Assembly: GCA_905236925.1 (NCBI GenBank)
Contig: CAJOQS010000130.1
Coordinates: 1-23,882 of the forward strand
From: an uncultured Lachnospiraceae bacterium
GTDB lineage: Bacteria > Bacillota > Clostridia > Lachnospirales > Lachnospiraceae
Reading direction: 5' to 3'
DNA length: 23,882 nucleotides
The stretch's first letter is position 1; every line of letters begins with the position of its first letter. Below, piece after piece: positions 7,912 to 15,760 of the stretch. The notes under the pieces were generated by a model. It was not told where the DNA came from and did no database searches. It worked only from the letters and a program-made list of their open reading frames with translations. A program made the position numbers and the translations under genes.

Positions 7912-8463
7912 TTACATATAGCATTCCGGCTTTAAAACACCTATATAAGGCAGATTGCGGTAATTATCCGCATAATCGAGACCATATCCGACAACGAACT
8001 GATTGCCGATGTCAAATCCCTTCAGGTCGGTGCCTATGTCAGCGGGATGGCACTCCACCTTGTCAAGCAGGCACACAGTCCTGATAGATCTGGGCTTGCG
8101 GGACTGGAAAAGCTCCTTGAGGTATCTGATCGTGAGTCCGGAATCGATTATGTCCTCTACAATGACTACATCCCTGTCGGTGATATTGTTGTCAAGATCC
8201 TTGATGAGACGTACAACTCCCGACGACTGGGAATCGGCTCCGTAGCTGGATACGGAAATAAAATCCATATGGATCGGACATTTGATCTGTCTGCAGAGAT
8301 CCGTATAGAAGAAAGATGCTCCCTTAAGGATGCACACCATTATAGGAGCCTTGTCCTTGTACAGCTTGGTAAGCTCCGCTCCGAGTTCCTCAACGCGCGC
8401 GCTTATCTTCTTCTCGGAAAACAGTACTGACTCAATGTCATTCTGTTCGTTGGTGATCCTCAT
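7912..8463 (-). CDS. hpt: Hypoxanthine phosphoribosyltransferase
   Basis: Purine-salvage enzyme that makes IMP (and usually GMP) from the free base and PRPP. The 183-residue product matches the usual bacterial length. Visible landmarks are the PPi-binding loop ILKGASFF at 45-52, the flexible-loop SSYG at 72-75, the PRPP loop VVIVEDIIDSGLT at 99-111, and FVVGYGLDY at 156-164 in the base-binding region. The ATG at 8463 has GAGG nine bases upstream; the frame stays open for 63 codons before it, but that stretch lies inside hisIE. The gene sits 29 bases after hisIE, so it can be read with the his operon, although an internal promoter is possible at 8479-8506. Both HisG and this enzyme use PRPP. 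Confidence 0.96.
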   Translation of the reverse strand: MRITNEQNDIESVLFSEKKISARVEELGAELTKLYKDKAPIMVCILKGASFFYTDLCRQIKCPIHMDFISVSSYGADSQSSGVVRLIKDLDNNITDRDVVIVEDIIDSGLTIRYLKELFQSRKPRSIRTVCLLDKVECHPADIGTDLKGFDIGNQFVVGYGLDYADNYRNLPYIGVLKPECYM

Positions 8464-8478
8464 ATTGAAATACCTCAC

Positions 8479-8506
8479 TTTATATATTTTTATTACCTGT
8501 TTGCAA
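8479..8506 (-). promoter_or_regulatory. Candidate internal promoter for hpt
   Basis: On the minus strand TTGCAA (8506-8501) and TATAAA (8484-8479) are separated by 16 bases, matching the housekeeping consensus at four and five of six positions. It overlaps the end of hisIE and would let hpt and the transporter be expressed when the his promoter is off. Such matches occur often in A/T-rich gaps, so support is modest. Confidence 0.33.
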
Positions 8507-9647
8507 GTTCGACGGCAACATCCTGCCAGTCCACTCCGCATTCTACCATAAGAACGGTCATATGGTAAAGGAGATCGGCGATCTCGTATTTCAGTTCCTC
8601 CGCGTTGGGATTCTTTGCGGAAATGACCATCTCGGTGGCTTCCTCTCCGCATTTTTTAAGTATCTTGTCTATGCCCTTGTCAAAGAGATAATTGGTATAC
8701 GATCCCTCCTTGGGATGGATCTTCCTGTCGGAAACAACATCGTAAAGAGACGAAAGAACCTTGGAAATCTCCTTCGCCGAATACTCGTGCCTGATCATCT
8801 CGTTAAAGAAGCATGACCTGCTGCCGGTATGGCAGGCAGCGCCGATCTGTACAACCTTTGCGAGCAGGGTATCCTTATCGCAGTCGCATGTCAGCTCGCG
8901 AAGATACTGATAATGTCCTGAAGTGGCCCCCTTTACCCAGAGCTCATTCCTGCTCCTCGAGTGGTAGGTCATGATCCCGGTTTTGACTGTCCGGTCAAAG
9001 GCTTCCCTGTCCATGTAGGCCATCATCAGAACCTCGCCTCCGCGATAGTCCTGAACGATGCAGGGGATAAGCCCGTTCTCACCTGTTTTGAGCTCGTCAA
9101 AGCTTATTCTGGAAACAAATGTGTTGACATCAGCCCCCATTGCGGCAATTTCCGATTTGAAGGCCATAACATCCGTATCGTCAAGGACAGCCGCATATTC
9201 ACCGACTGCGTTCTTTTTAAGCTCTGCGGCGGCCTCTGCAGCATCAGCTGCGCGGTCTTTTATGATCAGCCCCTCTTCCTTTCCGTTGACGCAGTAATCG
9301 CCGTCCTTAACGTAGATACTGGTCTGTCCGAAACGGTCGGAGGCTTCCTTCGCAAGAGTGTTGCCGGCAAGATCGGCTTTCCTTAGGATCACGCCGCGGG
9401 CGCCGGTATAAAAGGCCTTTTTGATATCCTCAAATCTCGAAACCGGAACGCTGACCAGAAACGGTATGTCGATCGCTCTTGAAACCGCCCTTGCGGTCTC
9501 GAAAAAGAGCTCTCGCGCGCCTTCGTCCGCTTCATTGCAGACAAGGACGATCTCATCGGCTCCGTTGTTCTGGAACCCTTCGGCCCTTCCGATCAGGTCC
9601 TCTTTCCTAGCAGAATCATATTCAATGTATGCAGCAATAAGCTTCAT
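8493..9647 (-). CDS. hisIE: HisI-HisE bifunctional enzyme with an N-terminal HisF-like domain
   Basis: A 384-residue protein catalysing steps 2 and 3 of histidine synthesis. The HisI part (about 182-285) has YHSRSRNELWVKG, TSGHYQ and the metal-binding CDCD (254-257) and ACHTGSRSCF (271-280). The HisE part (about 297-384) has the EEATE and EIADLLYH helices of the pyrophosphohydrolase. The first 180 or so residues are extra: usual HisIE proteins are 200-230 residues. They resemble a shortened HisF barrel: GADEIVL at 29-35, AIDIPFLV at 58-65, DRFGQTSIYV at 104-113, and VNGKEEG at 120-126. The HisF phosphate loop GGGI is SVPVS here (66-70), and the first catalytic Asp is not evident. I infer a pseudo-HisF domain. 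GAGG lies eight bases before the ATG, and the gene starts 10 bases after hisA. Confidence 0.93.
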   Translation of the reverse strand: MKLIAAYIEYDSARKEDLIGRAEGFQNNGADEIVLVCNEADEGARELFFETARAVSRAIDIPFLVSVPVSRFEDIKKAFYTGARGVILRKADLAGNTLAKEASDRFGQTSIYVKDGDYCVNGKEEGLIIKDRAADAAEAAAELKKNAVGEYAAVLDDTDVMAFKSEIAAMGADVNTFVSRISFDELKTGENGLIPCIVQDYRGGEVLMMAYMDREAFDRTVKTGIMTYHSRSRNELWVKGATSGHYQYLRELTCDCDKDTLLAKVVQIGAACHTGSRSCFFNEMIRHEYSAKEISKVLSSLYDVVSDRKIHPKEGSYTNYLFDKGIDKILKKCGEEATEMVISAKNPNAEELKYEIADLLYHMTVLMVECGVDWQDVAVELANR

Positions 9648-9657
9648 TGATCCATCC

Positions 9658-10377
9658 TCATTTTCTTCTTTTTGCGATCTCGTCGCGCAGAACTATCTTT
9701 CCTTCATACAGCGCTTTTCCCATGATGACTCCGGCAGCGCCCATCCGCGCGAGCTTGTCGATATCCGCCGATGAAGATATTCCGCCCGAGGCGATGATAT
9801 CGATACCGGTGCGTGATGCCAGCTTGGATGTATATTCGAAATTGGGGCCCGAGAGCATTCCGTCTCTGGAAATATCCGTATAGACTATGGTCTTCACTCC
9901 CATCTCGGCGAACTCGCAGGCAAGCTCCATTATCGTCCTGCTGCTGTCCTGCTCCCATCCGTAGGTGGCCGCAGCCTCACCTCTTCCGTCAAGTCCGACC
10001 ACTATCCTGTCAGATCCGAACTCGGCCAGCGCCTCTCTGACAAATTCAGGCTCCATAACTGCCTTTGTCCCGATTATGACCCTGCCCGCTCCGGCTTCAA
10101 GGCGTTCCCTGATGTTTTCGATGGAGCGTATTCCGCCTCCGGTCTGAACATGTATCCCGGTTTCTTCGGCTATTCTCGATATGATCTTCAGATTTGCGGA
10201 TGTTCCGGTTTTGGCTCCGTCCAGGTCGACAACATGGATATGCCCGGCACCCTCGTCCCGCCAATGACGGGCGGCAAGAACCGGATCCTCTTCATAGACC
10301 GTGACATCATCAAACCTGCCCTGTCTCAGTCTGACGCATTTTCCGTCCTTGATATCGATAGCTGGATAAAGAATCAT
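9658..10377 (-). CDS. hisA: HisA, ProFAR isomerase
   Basis: Catalyses the fourth step of histidine synthesis, the Amadori-type isomerisation of ProFAR to PRFAR. The 239-residue protein is a full (beta-alpha)8 barrel. It has catalytic D8 in PAIDIKDG and D130 in VVGLDGRG, the phosphate loops TGGGIR at 79-84 and ASGGISS in the second half, and DISRDGMLSGPN with the conserved Asp and Thr region. AGGAGG lies immediately before the ATG at a good distance. The gene lies 14 bases after hisB and 10 before hisIE. The next enzyme in the pathway, HisF-HisH, is not encoded in this window. Confidence 0.97.
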   Translation of the reverse strand: MILYPAIDIKDGKCVRLRQGRFDDVTVYEEDPVLAARHWRDEGAGHIHVVDLDGAKTGTSANLKIISRIAEETGIHVQTGGGIRSIENIRERLEAGAGRVIIGTKAVMEPEFVREALAEFGSDRIVVGLDGRGEAAATYGWEQDSSRTIMELACEFAEMGVKTIVYTDISRDGMLSGPNFEYTSKLASRTGIDIIASGGISSSADIDKLARMGAAGVIMGKALYEGKIVLRDEIAKRRK

Positions 10378-10391
10378 AAGCTCCTCCTAAT

Positions 10392-10979
10392 CTATATACA
10401 TCCCTTGGTCGACGGAGTTCCCTCAACTCTCGGATCGAGGCTCACGGCCTCTCTCAGAGCTCTGGCAAATGCCTTGAATGCAGCCTCCGCTATGTGATGA
10501 TTATTGCTTCCGTCCATCTGCTTCAGGTGAAGATTGATGGCAGCGGAATAGCTTACGGCATAGAAGAATTCCTTTATGAGCTCACTATCGAGCTCTCCGA
10601 TGCGCGGCATTGTAAAGTTCAGATCATAAGCGAACCACGGACGTCCGCAAAGATCGACCGCACACATGACAAGTGCGTCATCCATGGGAAGCATCATGCT
10701 TCCGTAGCGCCTGATGCCCTGCTTTTCTCCGAGCGCTTCCTTTATCGCGCTGCCGAGTACGATCCCGGTATCCTCGACCGAATGATGACCGTCGACCCTG
10801 AGGTCTCCCTCAGTCTTCACTTCAAGATCGATAAGGCTGTGCTTAGCGAAGCTTGTGAGCATGTGATCGAAGAACCCGATACCCGTATCTATCCGGGCAT
10901 TGCCTTTTCCGTCGAGATCAAGGCTGATCCTGATCTTCGTCTCGGAAGTATTGCGCTCCACGACTGCTGTTCTTCCCAT
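10392..10979 (-). CDS. hisB: Imidazoleglycerol-phosphate dehydratase
   Basis: Dehydrates imidazole glycerol phosphate to imidazole acetol phosphate, the sixth step of histidine synthesis. The protein is the monofunctional type, about 195 residues, with no phosphatase domain. It begins MGRTAVVERNTSETKI and has the metal-binding motifs GFFDHML, DGHHSVEDTGIVLG and NNHHIAEAAFKAFA. I chose ATG 10979, nine bases after AAAGGA and matching the family N-terminus; an upstream in-frame ATG at 10988 abuts the ribosome site. The gene starts 24 bases after hisD. A separate histidinol-phosphatase must be encoded elsewhere. Confidence 0.97.
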   Translation of the reverse strand: MGRTAVVERNTSETKIRISLDLDGKGNARIDTGIGFFDHMLTSFAKHSLIDLEVKTEGDLRVDGHHSVEDTGIVLGSAIKEALGEKQGIRRYGSMMLPMDDALVMCAVDLCGRPWFAYDLNFTMPRIGELDSELIKEFFYAVSYSAAINLHLKQMDGSNNHHIAEAAFKAFARALREAVSLDPRVEGTPSTKGCI

Positions 10980-11003
10980 GTCCCTCATTCCTTTCGTCTG
11001 TGA

Positions 11004-12299
11004 TCAGTTGTTTTCGAACCTTACTGCTATTGAATTCGCGTGAGCGGTAAGCCCCTCCGCGCGCGCGAACGACTCGATATCCTTATGTACCTTCCCGAGA
11101 GCCTCCTTCGAATAGGAGATGATGCTGCTCTTCTTCAGGAAATCGTTCACCGAAAGAGCGGAGAAGAACTTCGCCGTTCCGTTCGTCGGGAGGATGTGGT
11201 TGGGTCCCGCGAAATAGTCTCCGAGGGGCTCGGACGAATACTCTCCAAGGAATATGGCACCTGCATTCCTGATCTTGGCCATCGTTTCAAACGGGTTGAC
11301 CGTCAGGATCTCAAGATGCTCGGATGCGATCTCGTTTGCCGCGTCCACGGCCTCATCCATATTCTCCGCAACAAGGATATATCCGTAATTCTCAAGTGAT
11401 TTTTCAATGATCTCGCGCCTTTCGAGCTTCTTAACGAAGGCGTCTATCTCTTCCGAAACCTTCCGGGCAAGCTCTAAGCTTGTCGTGATGCATATAGCGG
11501 AAGCAAGCTCGTCATGCTCGGCCTGTGAAAGCATGTCTGCCGCGACATACTCGGGATTGGCGCTTTCGTCCGCGAGCACGAGTATCTCGGAGGGTCCTGC
11601 TATGGAATCAATGCTGACATTTCCGTAAACGGCCCTCTTTGCAAGAGCAACATAAATGTTTCCGGGACCTACTATCTTATCCGCCTTGGGAATGCTTTCG
11701 GTACCGTATGCCATCGCGGCTATTGCCTGTGCACCGCCGACCTTGAATATCCTGTCGACTCCGGCTTCCCTGGCTGCCACAAGAGTTGTCGGATACACCT
11801 TTCCGTCGCGTCCGCACGGAGTACACATGATGATCTGCTCAACACCTGCCACCTTGGCGGGGATAACGTTCATCAGGACCGAAGACGGATATGCCGCTTT
11901 TCCTCCCGGAACATACACGCCCGCTCTTGCGAGAGGAGTGACCTTCTGTCCGAGAAATTCCCCGTCGCTTCCGGTCGTAAACCAGCTTCTTTCGAGCTGA
12001 TTTCCGTGAAATGCCCGGATGTTTCCGATCGCTCTGCGGATGATTCGCAAAAGCTCGGGATCGACCTTTTCATATGCCTCGTCGATCTCAGCGGCACTTA
12101 CCTCCACTGTGGATGCGTCAAGAACCGCGCCGTCAAATCTGGCTGTATAGGAAAATACCGCCTCGTCGCCGCGGGCCTTTACATCCCCGACGATCTCATT
12201 GACCCTTGCTTCATACTCTGGATACTGTGTCGTGTTTCTTTTAAGAAGGTTTCCAAGAAGACTTTGCCTGGAATCCCGGTCAAGTTTAACTATCCGCAT
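11004..12299 (-). CDS. hisD: Histidinol dehydrogenase
   Basis: Zinc enzyme that oxidises L-histidinol to L-histidine in two NAD-dependent steps, the end of the pathway. The 431-residue protein has the standard length. Zinc ligands are recognisable as Q259 and H262 in SQAEHDE, D360 in LGDYFAGPNH and H420 in LTAHANS. The catalytic Glu-His pair is E327-H328 in SEHLE. IAGPSEILV at 233-241 and the NAD-site GPGNIYVA at 211-218 are also typical. GAGGA lies six bases before the ATG and nine bases separate it from the hisG stop. Confidence 0.98.
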   Translation of the reverse strand: MRIVKLDRDSRQSLLGNLLKRNTTQYPEYEARVNEIVGDVKARGDEAVFSYTARFDGAVLDASTVEVSAAEIDEAYEKVDPELLRIIRRAIGNIRAFHGNQLERSWFTTGSDGEFLGQKVTPLARAGVYVPGGKAAYPSSVLMNVIPAKVAGVEQIIMCTPCGRDGKVYPTTLVAAREAGVDRIFKVGGAQAIAAMAYGTESIPKADKIVGPGNIYVALAKRAVYGNVSIDSIAGPSEILVLADESANPEYVAADMLSQAEHDELASAICITTSLELARKVSEEIDAFVKKLERREIIEKSLENYGYILVAENMDEAVDAANEIASEHLEILTVNPFETMAKIRNAGAIFLGEYSSEPLGDYFAGPNHILPTNGTAKFFSALSVNDFLKKSSIISYSKEALGKVHKDIESFARAEGLTAHANSIAVRFENN

Positions 12300-12308
12300 C
12301 TTTATTCC

Positions 12309-12959
12309 TCAATTCTTCTCTGCTTCTATTACGGAACGCATATCCTCTATAAGTGCTCCGATGCGCTCCTGTTCCATCTTCATTGAAACCCGGTTGACGA
12401 CCATTCTCGCGGAAAGCGGCATGATCTCCTCAAGCACCTCAAGTCCGTTTTCCTTAAGTGTCAGACCGGTTTCAACTATATCAACGATAACATCCGCCAG
12501 CCCGACGATCGGCGCCAGCTCGATCGAGCCGTTAAGCTTGATTATCTCAACGGTCTGATGCTTCTTGTTGTAAAAATAATCCTTTGCGATTACCGGATAT
12601 TTCGTAGCGACCCTTATCATCCTGCCGCTTTCAAGGGCTTCCCTTGCCGAGGCTGATCCGGCTACGCACATCCTGCATTTCCCGAGATTAAGGTCAAGGA
12701 CCTCGTACAGCTTGCGGCCCTCCTCAACGATGGTGTCCTTTCCGACAATGCCGATATCGGCCGCGCCGTATTCAACATAGGTCGGGACGTCGTTCGCTTT
12801 TGCAAGGAAAAACCTGTAGCCTTTTTCCTCATTTGTAAAGATGAGCTTTCTGGACTCCTTGTCTTCCATTTCCTCGCAGGTGATGCCGATCCGGGCCAGA
12901 ATGCCCATGGTCTGCTTCGCAAGGCGTCCTTTGGCGAGAGCTATGGTAATATATCTCAT
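12309..12959 (-). CDS. hisG: ATP phosphoribosyltransferase, short form
   Basis: Catalyses the first committed step of histidine synthesis, joining ATP and PRPP. At about 216 residues it is the short form, which lacks the C-terminal regulatory domain and works only as a complex with HisZ. It has ITIALAKGRL at the N-terminus, ADIGIVGKD, and the PRPP-binding region ending IVDIVETGLTLKENGL. ATG 12959 lies six bases after GAGGAGG and one base after the hisZ stop. An in-frame start at 12974 overlaps hisZ and the ribosome site. Placement directly after hisZ supports the two-subunit enzyme. Confidence 0.98.
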   Translation of the reverse strand: MRYITIALAKGRLAKQTMGILARIGITCEEMEDKESRKLIFTNEEKGYRFFLAKANDVPTYVEYGAADIGIVGKDTIVEEGRKLYEVLDLNLGKCRMCVAGSASAREALESGRMIRVATKYPVIAKDYFYNKKHQTVEIIKLNGSIELAPIVGLADVIVDIVETGLTLKENGLEVLEEIMPLSARMVVNRVSMKMEQERIGALIEDMRSVIEAEKN

Positions 12960-12960
12960 A

Positions 12961-14079
12961 TCAATCCTCCTCAAGAACCCTGATAACAGCCGGAATACCG
13001 TTCCTTCTGGCTTCTATCACCTTTTTAAGCTCCTCACCGTAGGAACTCTTCGGTGCGGAGAAGCAGGTTACGTTGAAATCATCGGAGGGTGCAATTCCCT
13101 GACTCATCAGCGCGAGCATCAGGCGGTCTACAACAACTGCCATACCGATCGCAGGCGCGTTCTTTCCGAACTGTCCGACAAGATTGTCATATCTGCCGCC
13201 GTTGATCAGCGCATCTCCTGTCCCGTAGGTATAGGCATTGAATATGATACCTGTATAATAGCTGTATTTACTGAGCATTCCGAGGTCGAAGCTGATAAAC
13301 CTCTCATATCCGTAGACCTTCATCAGCTCGTTGATCTTCTCGAGTCTTTCAATTGAGGCTATCGCGGAAAGATTATGCGTAAGCTTCTTATACTCCGCGA
13401 GCTTGTCAATGTTTCCGAACAGAGAGGGAAGCCTTATGAATATCTCCTTCTGCTCATCGTTAAGATCGTATTTATCAAGAAGATCCTCAAGACCAAAGGA
13501 ATTCTTGTCATTGATAAGAAGCCTTATCCGGTCGATATCCTCTTCGTCGATGCCGGCTTCGCTAACAATAGCCTTAAAGAAGCCGACTTCACCGATCTCG
13601 ACCTGGAACTCCCTGAGTCCGGATTCAAGAAGGCATTCCACCGTGAGGGCGATCATCTCCGCATCGGCCTCGACCGAACCGTCGTTTACGAGCTCGGCGC
13701 CGATCTGGGTGACCTCCTTGGGCTTTCCCTGATACTCACTGCTGTTAATAAACGTATTGCCGTGGTACGAAAGACGCACCGGCGAGGTATCGTCCTTATG
13801 ATATCTGGCAATGCAGCGTGCGATAGAAGGAGTAATGTCGGGACGGAGGACGAGAGTATTGCCTTCTCTGTCGAAAAATTTGTACATGTCCCTGACACTT
13901 ACGCTTCCGCGTTCTTCGCTGAAAATATCAAAATATTCAAAAGACGGAGTCTGTATGCTCTCAAATCCGTATAATCTGAGCTTTTCAAGTATCCCCCGTT
14001 CAACCAGGAGCTTTGACCGGCATTCGCTTCCGGTGATATCCCGGACACCTTCCGGGGTGTGCAAGAGTTTATCCTTCAA
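12961..14079 (-). CDS. hisZ: HisZ, regulatory subunit of ATP phosphoribosyltransferase
   Basis: A histidyl-tRNA-synthetase-like protein that lacks the tRNA-binding domain and serves as the regulatory partner of short HisG; feedback by histidine acts through this complex. The 372-residue protein is full length. It shows LLHTPEGVRDI at the N-terminus, LRPDITPSIARCIA (motif 2 region of class II synthetases), and YYTGIIFNAY with GGRYDNL further on. I place the start at TTG 14079 because AAAGGA lies six bases upstream and the translation then begins like other HisZ proteins (KDKLLHTPEG). A GTG at 14097 lies directly against GGAAGG and is less likely. This is the first gene of the his operon. Confidence 0.95.
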   Translation of the reverse strand: MKDKLLHTPEGVRDITGSECRSKLLVERGILEKLRLYGFESIQTPSFEYFDIFSEERGSVSVRDMYKFFDREGNTLVLRPDITPSIARCIARYHKDDTSPVRLSYHGNTFINSSEYQGKPKEVTQIGAELVNDGSVEADAEMIALTVECLLESGLREFQVEIGEVGFFKAIVSEAGIDEEDIDRIRLLINDKNSFGLEDLLDKYDLNDEQKEIFIRLPSLFGNIDKLAEYKKLTHNLSAIASIERLEKINELMKVYGYERFISFDLGMLSKYSYYTGIIFNAYTYGTGDALINGGRYDNLVGQFGKNAPAIGMAVVVDRLMLALMSQGIAPSDDFNVTCFSAPKSSYGEELKKVIEARRNGIPAVIRVLEED

Positions 14080-14108
14080 AGTATATCCTTTCTGCACCTT
14101 CCGCGCTT

Positions 14109-14126
14109 TAGCACTTTAATGTGCTA
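14109..14126 (-). promoter_or_regulatory. Small hairpin in the hisZ leader
   Basis: On the minus strand TAGCAC and GTGCTA form a perfect six-bp inverted repeat around a six-base ATTAAA loop. It overlaps the last of the three 8-bp repeats and lies about 30 bases before the hisZ start. It has no T-tract and is too short to be a terminator; it could be part of a protein-binding site. Confidence 0.4.
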
Positions 14127-14145
14127 CCTTGCTACTATGCTACTA
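14122..14145 (-). repeat. Three tandem 8-bp repeats downstream of the his promoter, candidate operator
   Basis: Reading the minus strand, TAGTAGCA, TAGTAGCA and AGGTAGCA lie head to tail with no gap. They begin about five bases after the expected transcription start. Tandem repeats at this position are what a repressor site would look like. A TrpR-family histidine regulator (YerC/HisR) is a possible binder, by analogy only. Confidence 0.5.
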
Positions 14146-14156
14146 AATTAAATCGA

Positions 14157-14185
14157 ATTATACCTAAGGATTTCCGCCCCGTCAA
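14157..14185 (-). promoter_or_regulatory. Near-consensus housekeeping promoter of the his operon
   Basis: On the minus strand TTGACG (14185-14180) and a perfect TATAAT (14162-14157) are separated by exactly 17 bases. It starts nine bases after the recU stop and about 80 bases before hisZ, giving a short leader. It is the strongest promoter match in the window. Confidence 0.88.
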
Positions 14186-14193
14186 GTATTTTA

Positions 14194-14730
14194 TTATTCT
14201 TCCCGCTCATCCAGATCCTTTTGTATCATCTCGAGATAGGGAACAAAAAAGCCGCCCTTCTCCTTAAAAAAGAACTTCTCGTCGAGCTCATCGGTCCTGA
14301 AGCTCTTCCTTCCGCCCTGCTGGGCCCTGTCCCAGAACTTCTTCAGCTCGGCGTATCTCAGATAGTAATACCTGTCGATGCTCTTGAACTGTATCAGCAG
14401 AAATGCTATTCCGGACTGCTTTTCAAAGTCCCCCATGAACACGACCTGGTGCTCATGCACGTTATGAAGAGCAAATGTCTCTGTGGCGCACTCCTTCGCG
14501 TCAAAGCAGACCGGCACGCCCTGAACCGCGCCTATATAGTCCACCGTACTTTTTTTATCAAAATACGCCAGTGTGATATGACCGTGGGTTTTATCCATAT
14601 CTATCGGCGTTATCGGTGTAGGGATCTTCTGGATCAGAGCAAGCCCGTTCTCACGGTATTTCTCGTTGGTCAGATTGATCAGCTCCTCAAGCTGTGATCC
14701 TCGAAGTCCTCTTGAATTCCAAAGTGCCAT
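14194..14730 (-). CDS. recU: Holliday junction resolvase RecU
   Basis: Structure-specific endonuclease that resolves four-way DNA junctions in Bacillota, in place of RuvC. The 178-residue product has the usual length and family pattern: NSRGLRGSQLEELINLTN at the start, LALIQKIPTPITPI, KKSTVDYIG with a catalytic Asp, and CFDAKEC with the Asp-x-Lys of the nuclease fold. Its ATG overlaps the stop of the upstream pseudouridine synthase gene by one base, and GAGG lies six bases before it, so translation is coupled. In many Bacillota recU is next to a penicillin-binding protein gene; here it closes a cluster of wall and ribosome-modification genes. No terminator is visible before the his promoter. 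Confidence 0.96.
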   Translation of the reverse strand: MALWNSRGLRGSQLEELINLTNEKYRENGLALIQKIPTPITPIDMDKTHGHITLAYFDKKSTVDYIGAVQGVPVCFDAKECATETFALHNVHEHQVVFMGDFEKQSGIAFLLIQFKSIDRYYYLRYAELKKFWDRAQQGGRKSFRTDELDEKFFFKEKGGFFVPYLEMIQKDLDEREE

Positions 14731-15734
14731 CAGTCGCCTCTTCTTTCAGATGCGGTCTTTCTTTTAAGGGGAACATCTATGCTGAACTCTTTTCCCGCTA
14801 TGCCTTCCAGCCCGCAGTCCGCGGGAAACACTATCCTGTATGCGTACAGAGCTTGAGTCCTGATCCTGAACCTGTCCCGCATGGTGCGGTTGAACATCTC
14901 GTCTCCGTATTTCGAATCACCTGCGATCGGGTGTCCGATGCTGAACAGTTGCGCTCTGATCTGATGGCTCTTTCCGGTAAAAAGCTCCACCTCGAGCCAG
15001 GTCGCGTCTTCAATAGCCTCGAGCGGCTTCCAGGCTGTTTCAATAACCTGCGAATCTCCGCTCTCATGATCAAGGATCCTGACCTTATTGGTCTTTCCGT
15101 CCTTGACCAGATAGGCCTTTTTATGACCGGACTCCCGAATGTTTCCCTTGCACAGTGCAAGATAATACTTGTGAACCGTTCTGTCCCTGAACATTTTCGA
15201 AAGCTCGCGCAGACCGTTCATGCTGACTCCGCAGCAGACGATCCCGGAGGTATTGCGGTCGAGCCTGTTGCATACCGCTGGTCTGAACACTGCCGAAGTC
15301 CTTGGATCGAAAACGCCCTTCTCCCGCAGGTATCCTATCAGATACTCGTTGAGCGAGATATCATCCTCCGAAGCCTTTTGAGAAAGTATTCCCTCGGGCT
15401 TGTTTACAAGTATCACATCCTGGTCTTCATATATTATTTGGGCAGAAAAATCAAATCCGCCCGTTACTGCCGTTAAGGCAGCTGCTTTTTTTTCGTTTGA
15501 ATTGCTTCCGATGATGCCTCCGAAGCCGGTAAAGGTTTCATCAGAAAGAAAAAACTTCACCTCATCCCCTTCATTCAAGCGCTCCGGGCCTTCTGCCCTC
15601 TTCCCGTTAAGGACTATGTTTTTCTTTCTGAGCATCTTGTATGCAAAGCCTTTTCCCGCTGAAGGAAGAAGGCGCTCGATCAGCCTGTCGAGGCGCATAC
15701 CGGCCTCATTGCTGCCGATAATGTAGGACTGCAT
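14730..15734 (-). CDS. RluA/RluD-family pseudouridine synthase
   Basis: Isomerises specific uridines to pseudouridine, most likely in 23S rRNA. The 334-residue protein has an N-terminal S4 RNA-binding domain (about 11-65), a low-complexity linker, and the catalytic domain with D159 in CNRLDRNTSGI. The residue before RLDR is Asn, where the best-known members have His. LFTGKSHQIRAQL and GHPIAGDSKYG are also family signatures. Which uridine it modifies cannot be told, so no rluC or rluD symbol is given. AGGAGG and AGGAG stretches precede the ATG. Its stop codon shares one base with the recU start. Confidence 0.94.
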   Translation of the reverse strand: MQSYIIGSNEAGMRLDRLIERLLPSAGKGFAYKMLRKKNIVLNGKRAEGPERLNEGDEVKFFLSDETFTGFGGIIGSNSNEKKAAALTAVTGGFDFSAQIIYEDQDVILVNKPEGILSQKASEDDISLNEYLIGYLREKGVFDPRTSAVFRPAVCNRLDRNTSGIVCCGVSMNGLRELSKMFRDRTVHKYYLALCKGNIRESGHKKAYLVKDGKTNKVRILDHESGDSQVIETAWKPLEAIEDATWLEVELFTGKSHQIRAQLFSIGHPIAGDSKYGDEMFNRTMRDRFRIRTQALYAYRIVFPADCGLEGIAGKEFSIDVPLKRKTASERRGD

Positions 15735-15760
15735 ATTCTCCTTTCCTCCTTCGCGAAACG

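Noticed and set aside
8464..8652. N-terminal extension of hpt by 63 codons
   Set aside because: This stretch is the 3' end of hisIE read in another frame, and a good ribosome site precedes the ATG at 8463.
14080..14156. T-box riboswitch in the hisZ leader
   Set aside because: AAGGTAGCAC followed by GCGCGG looked faintly like the T-box core, but only about 70 bases lie between the promoter and the start codon. There is no room for a specifier stem and no terminator hairpin with a T-tract.
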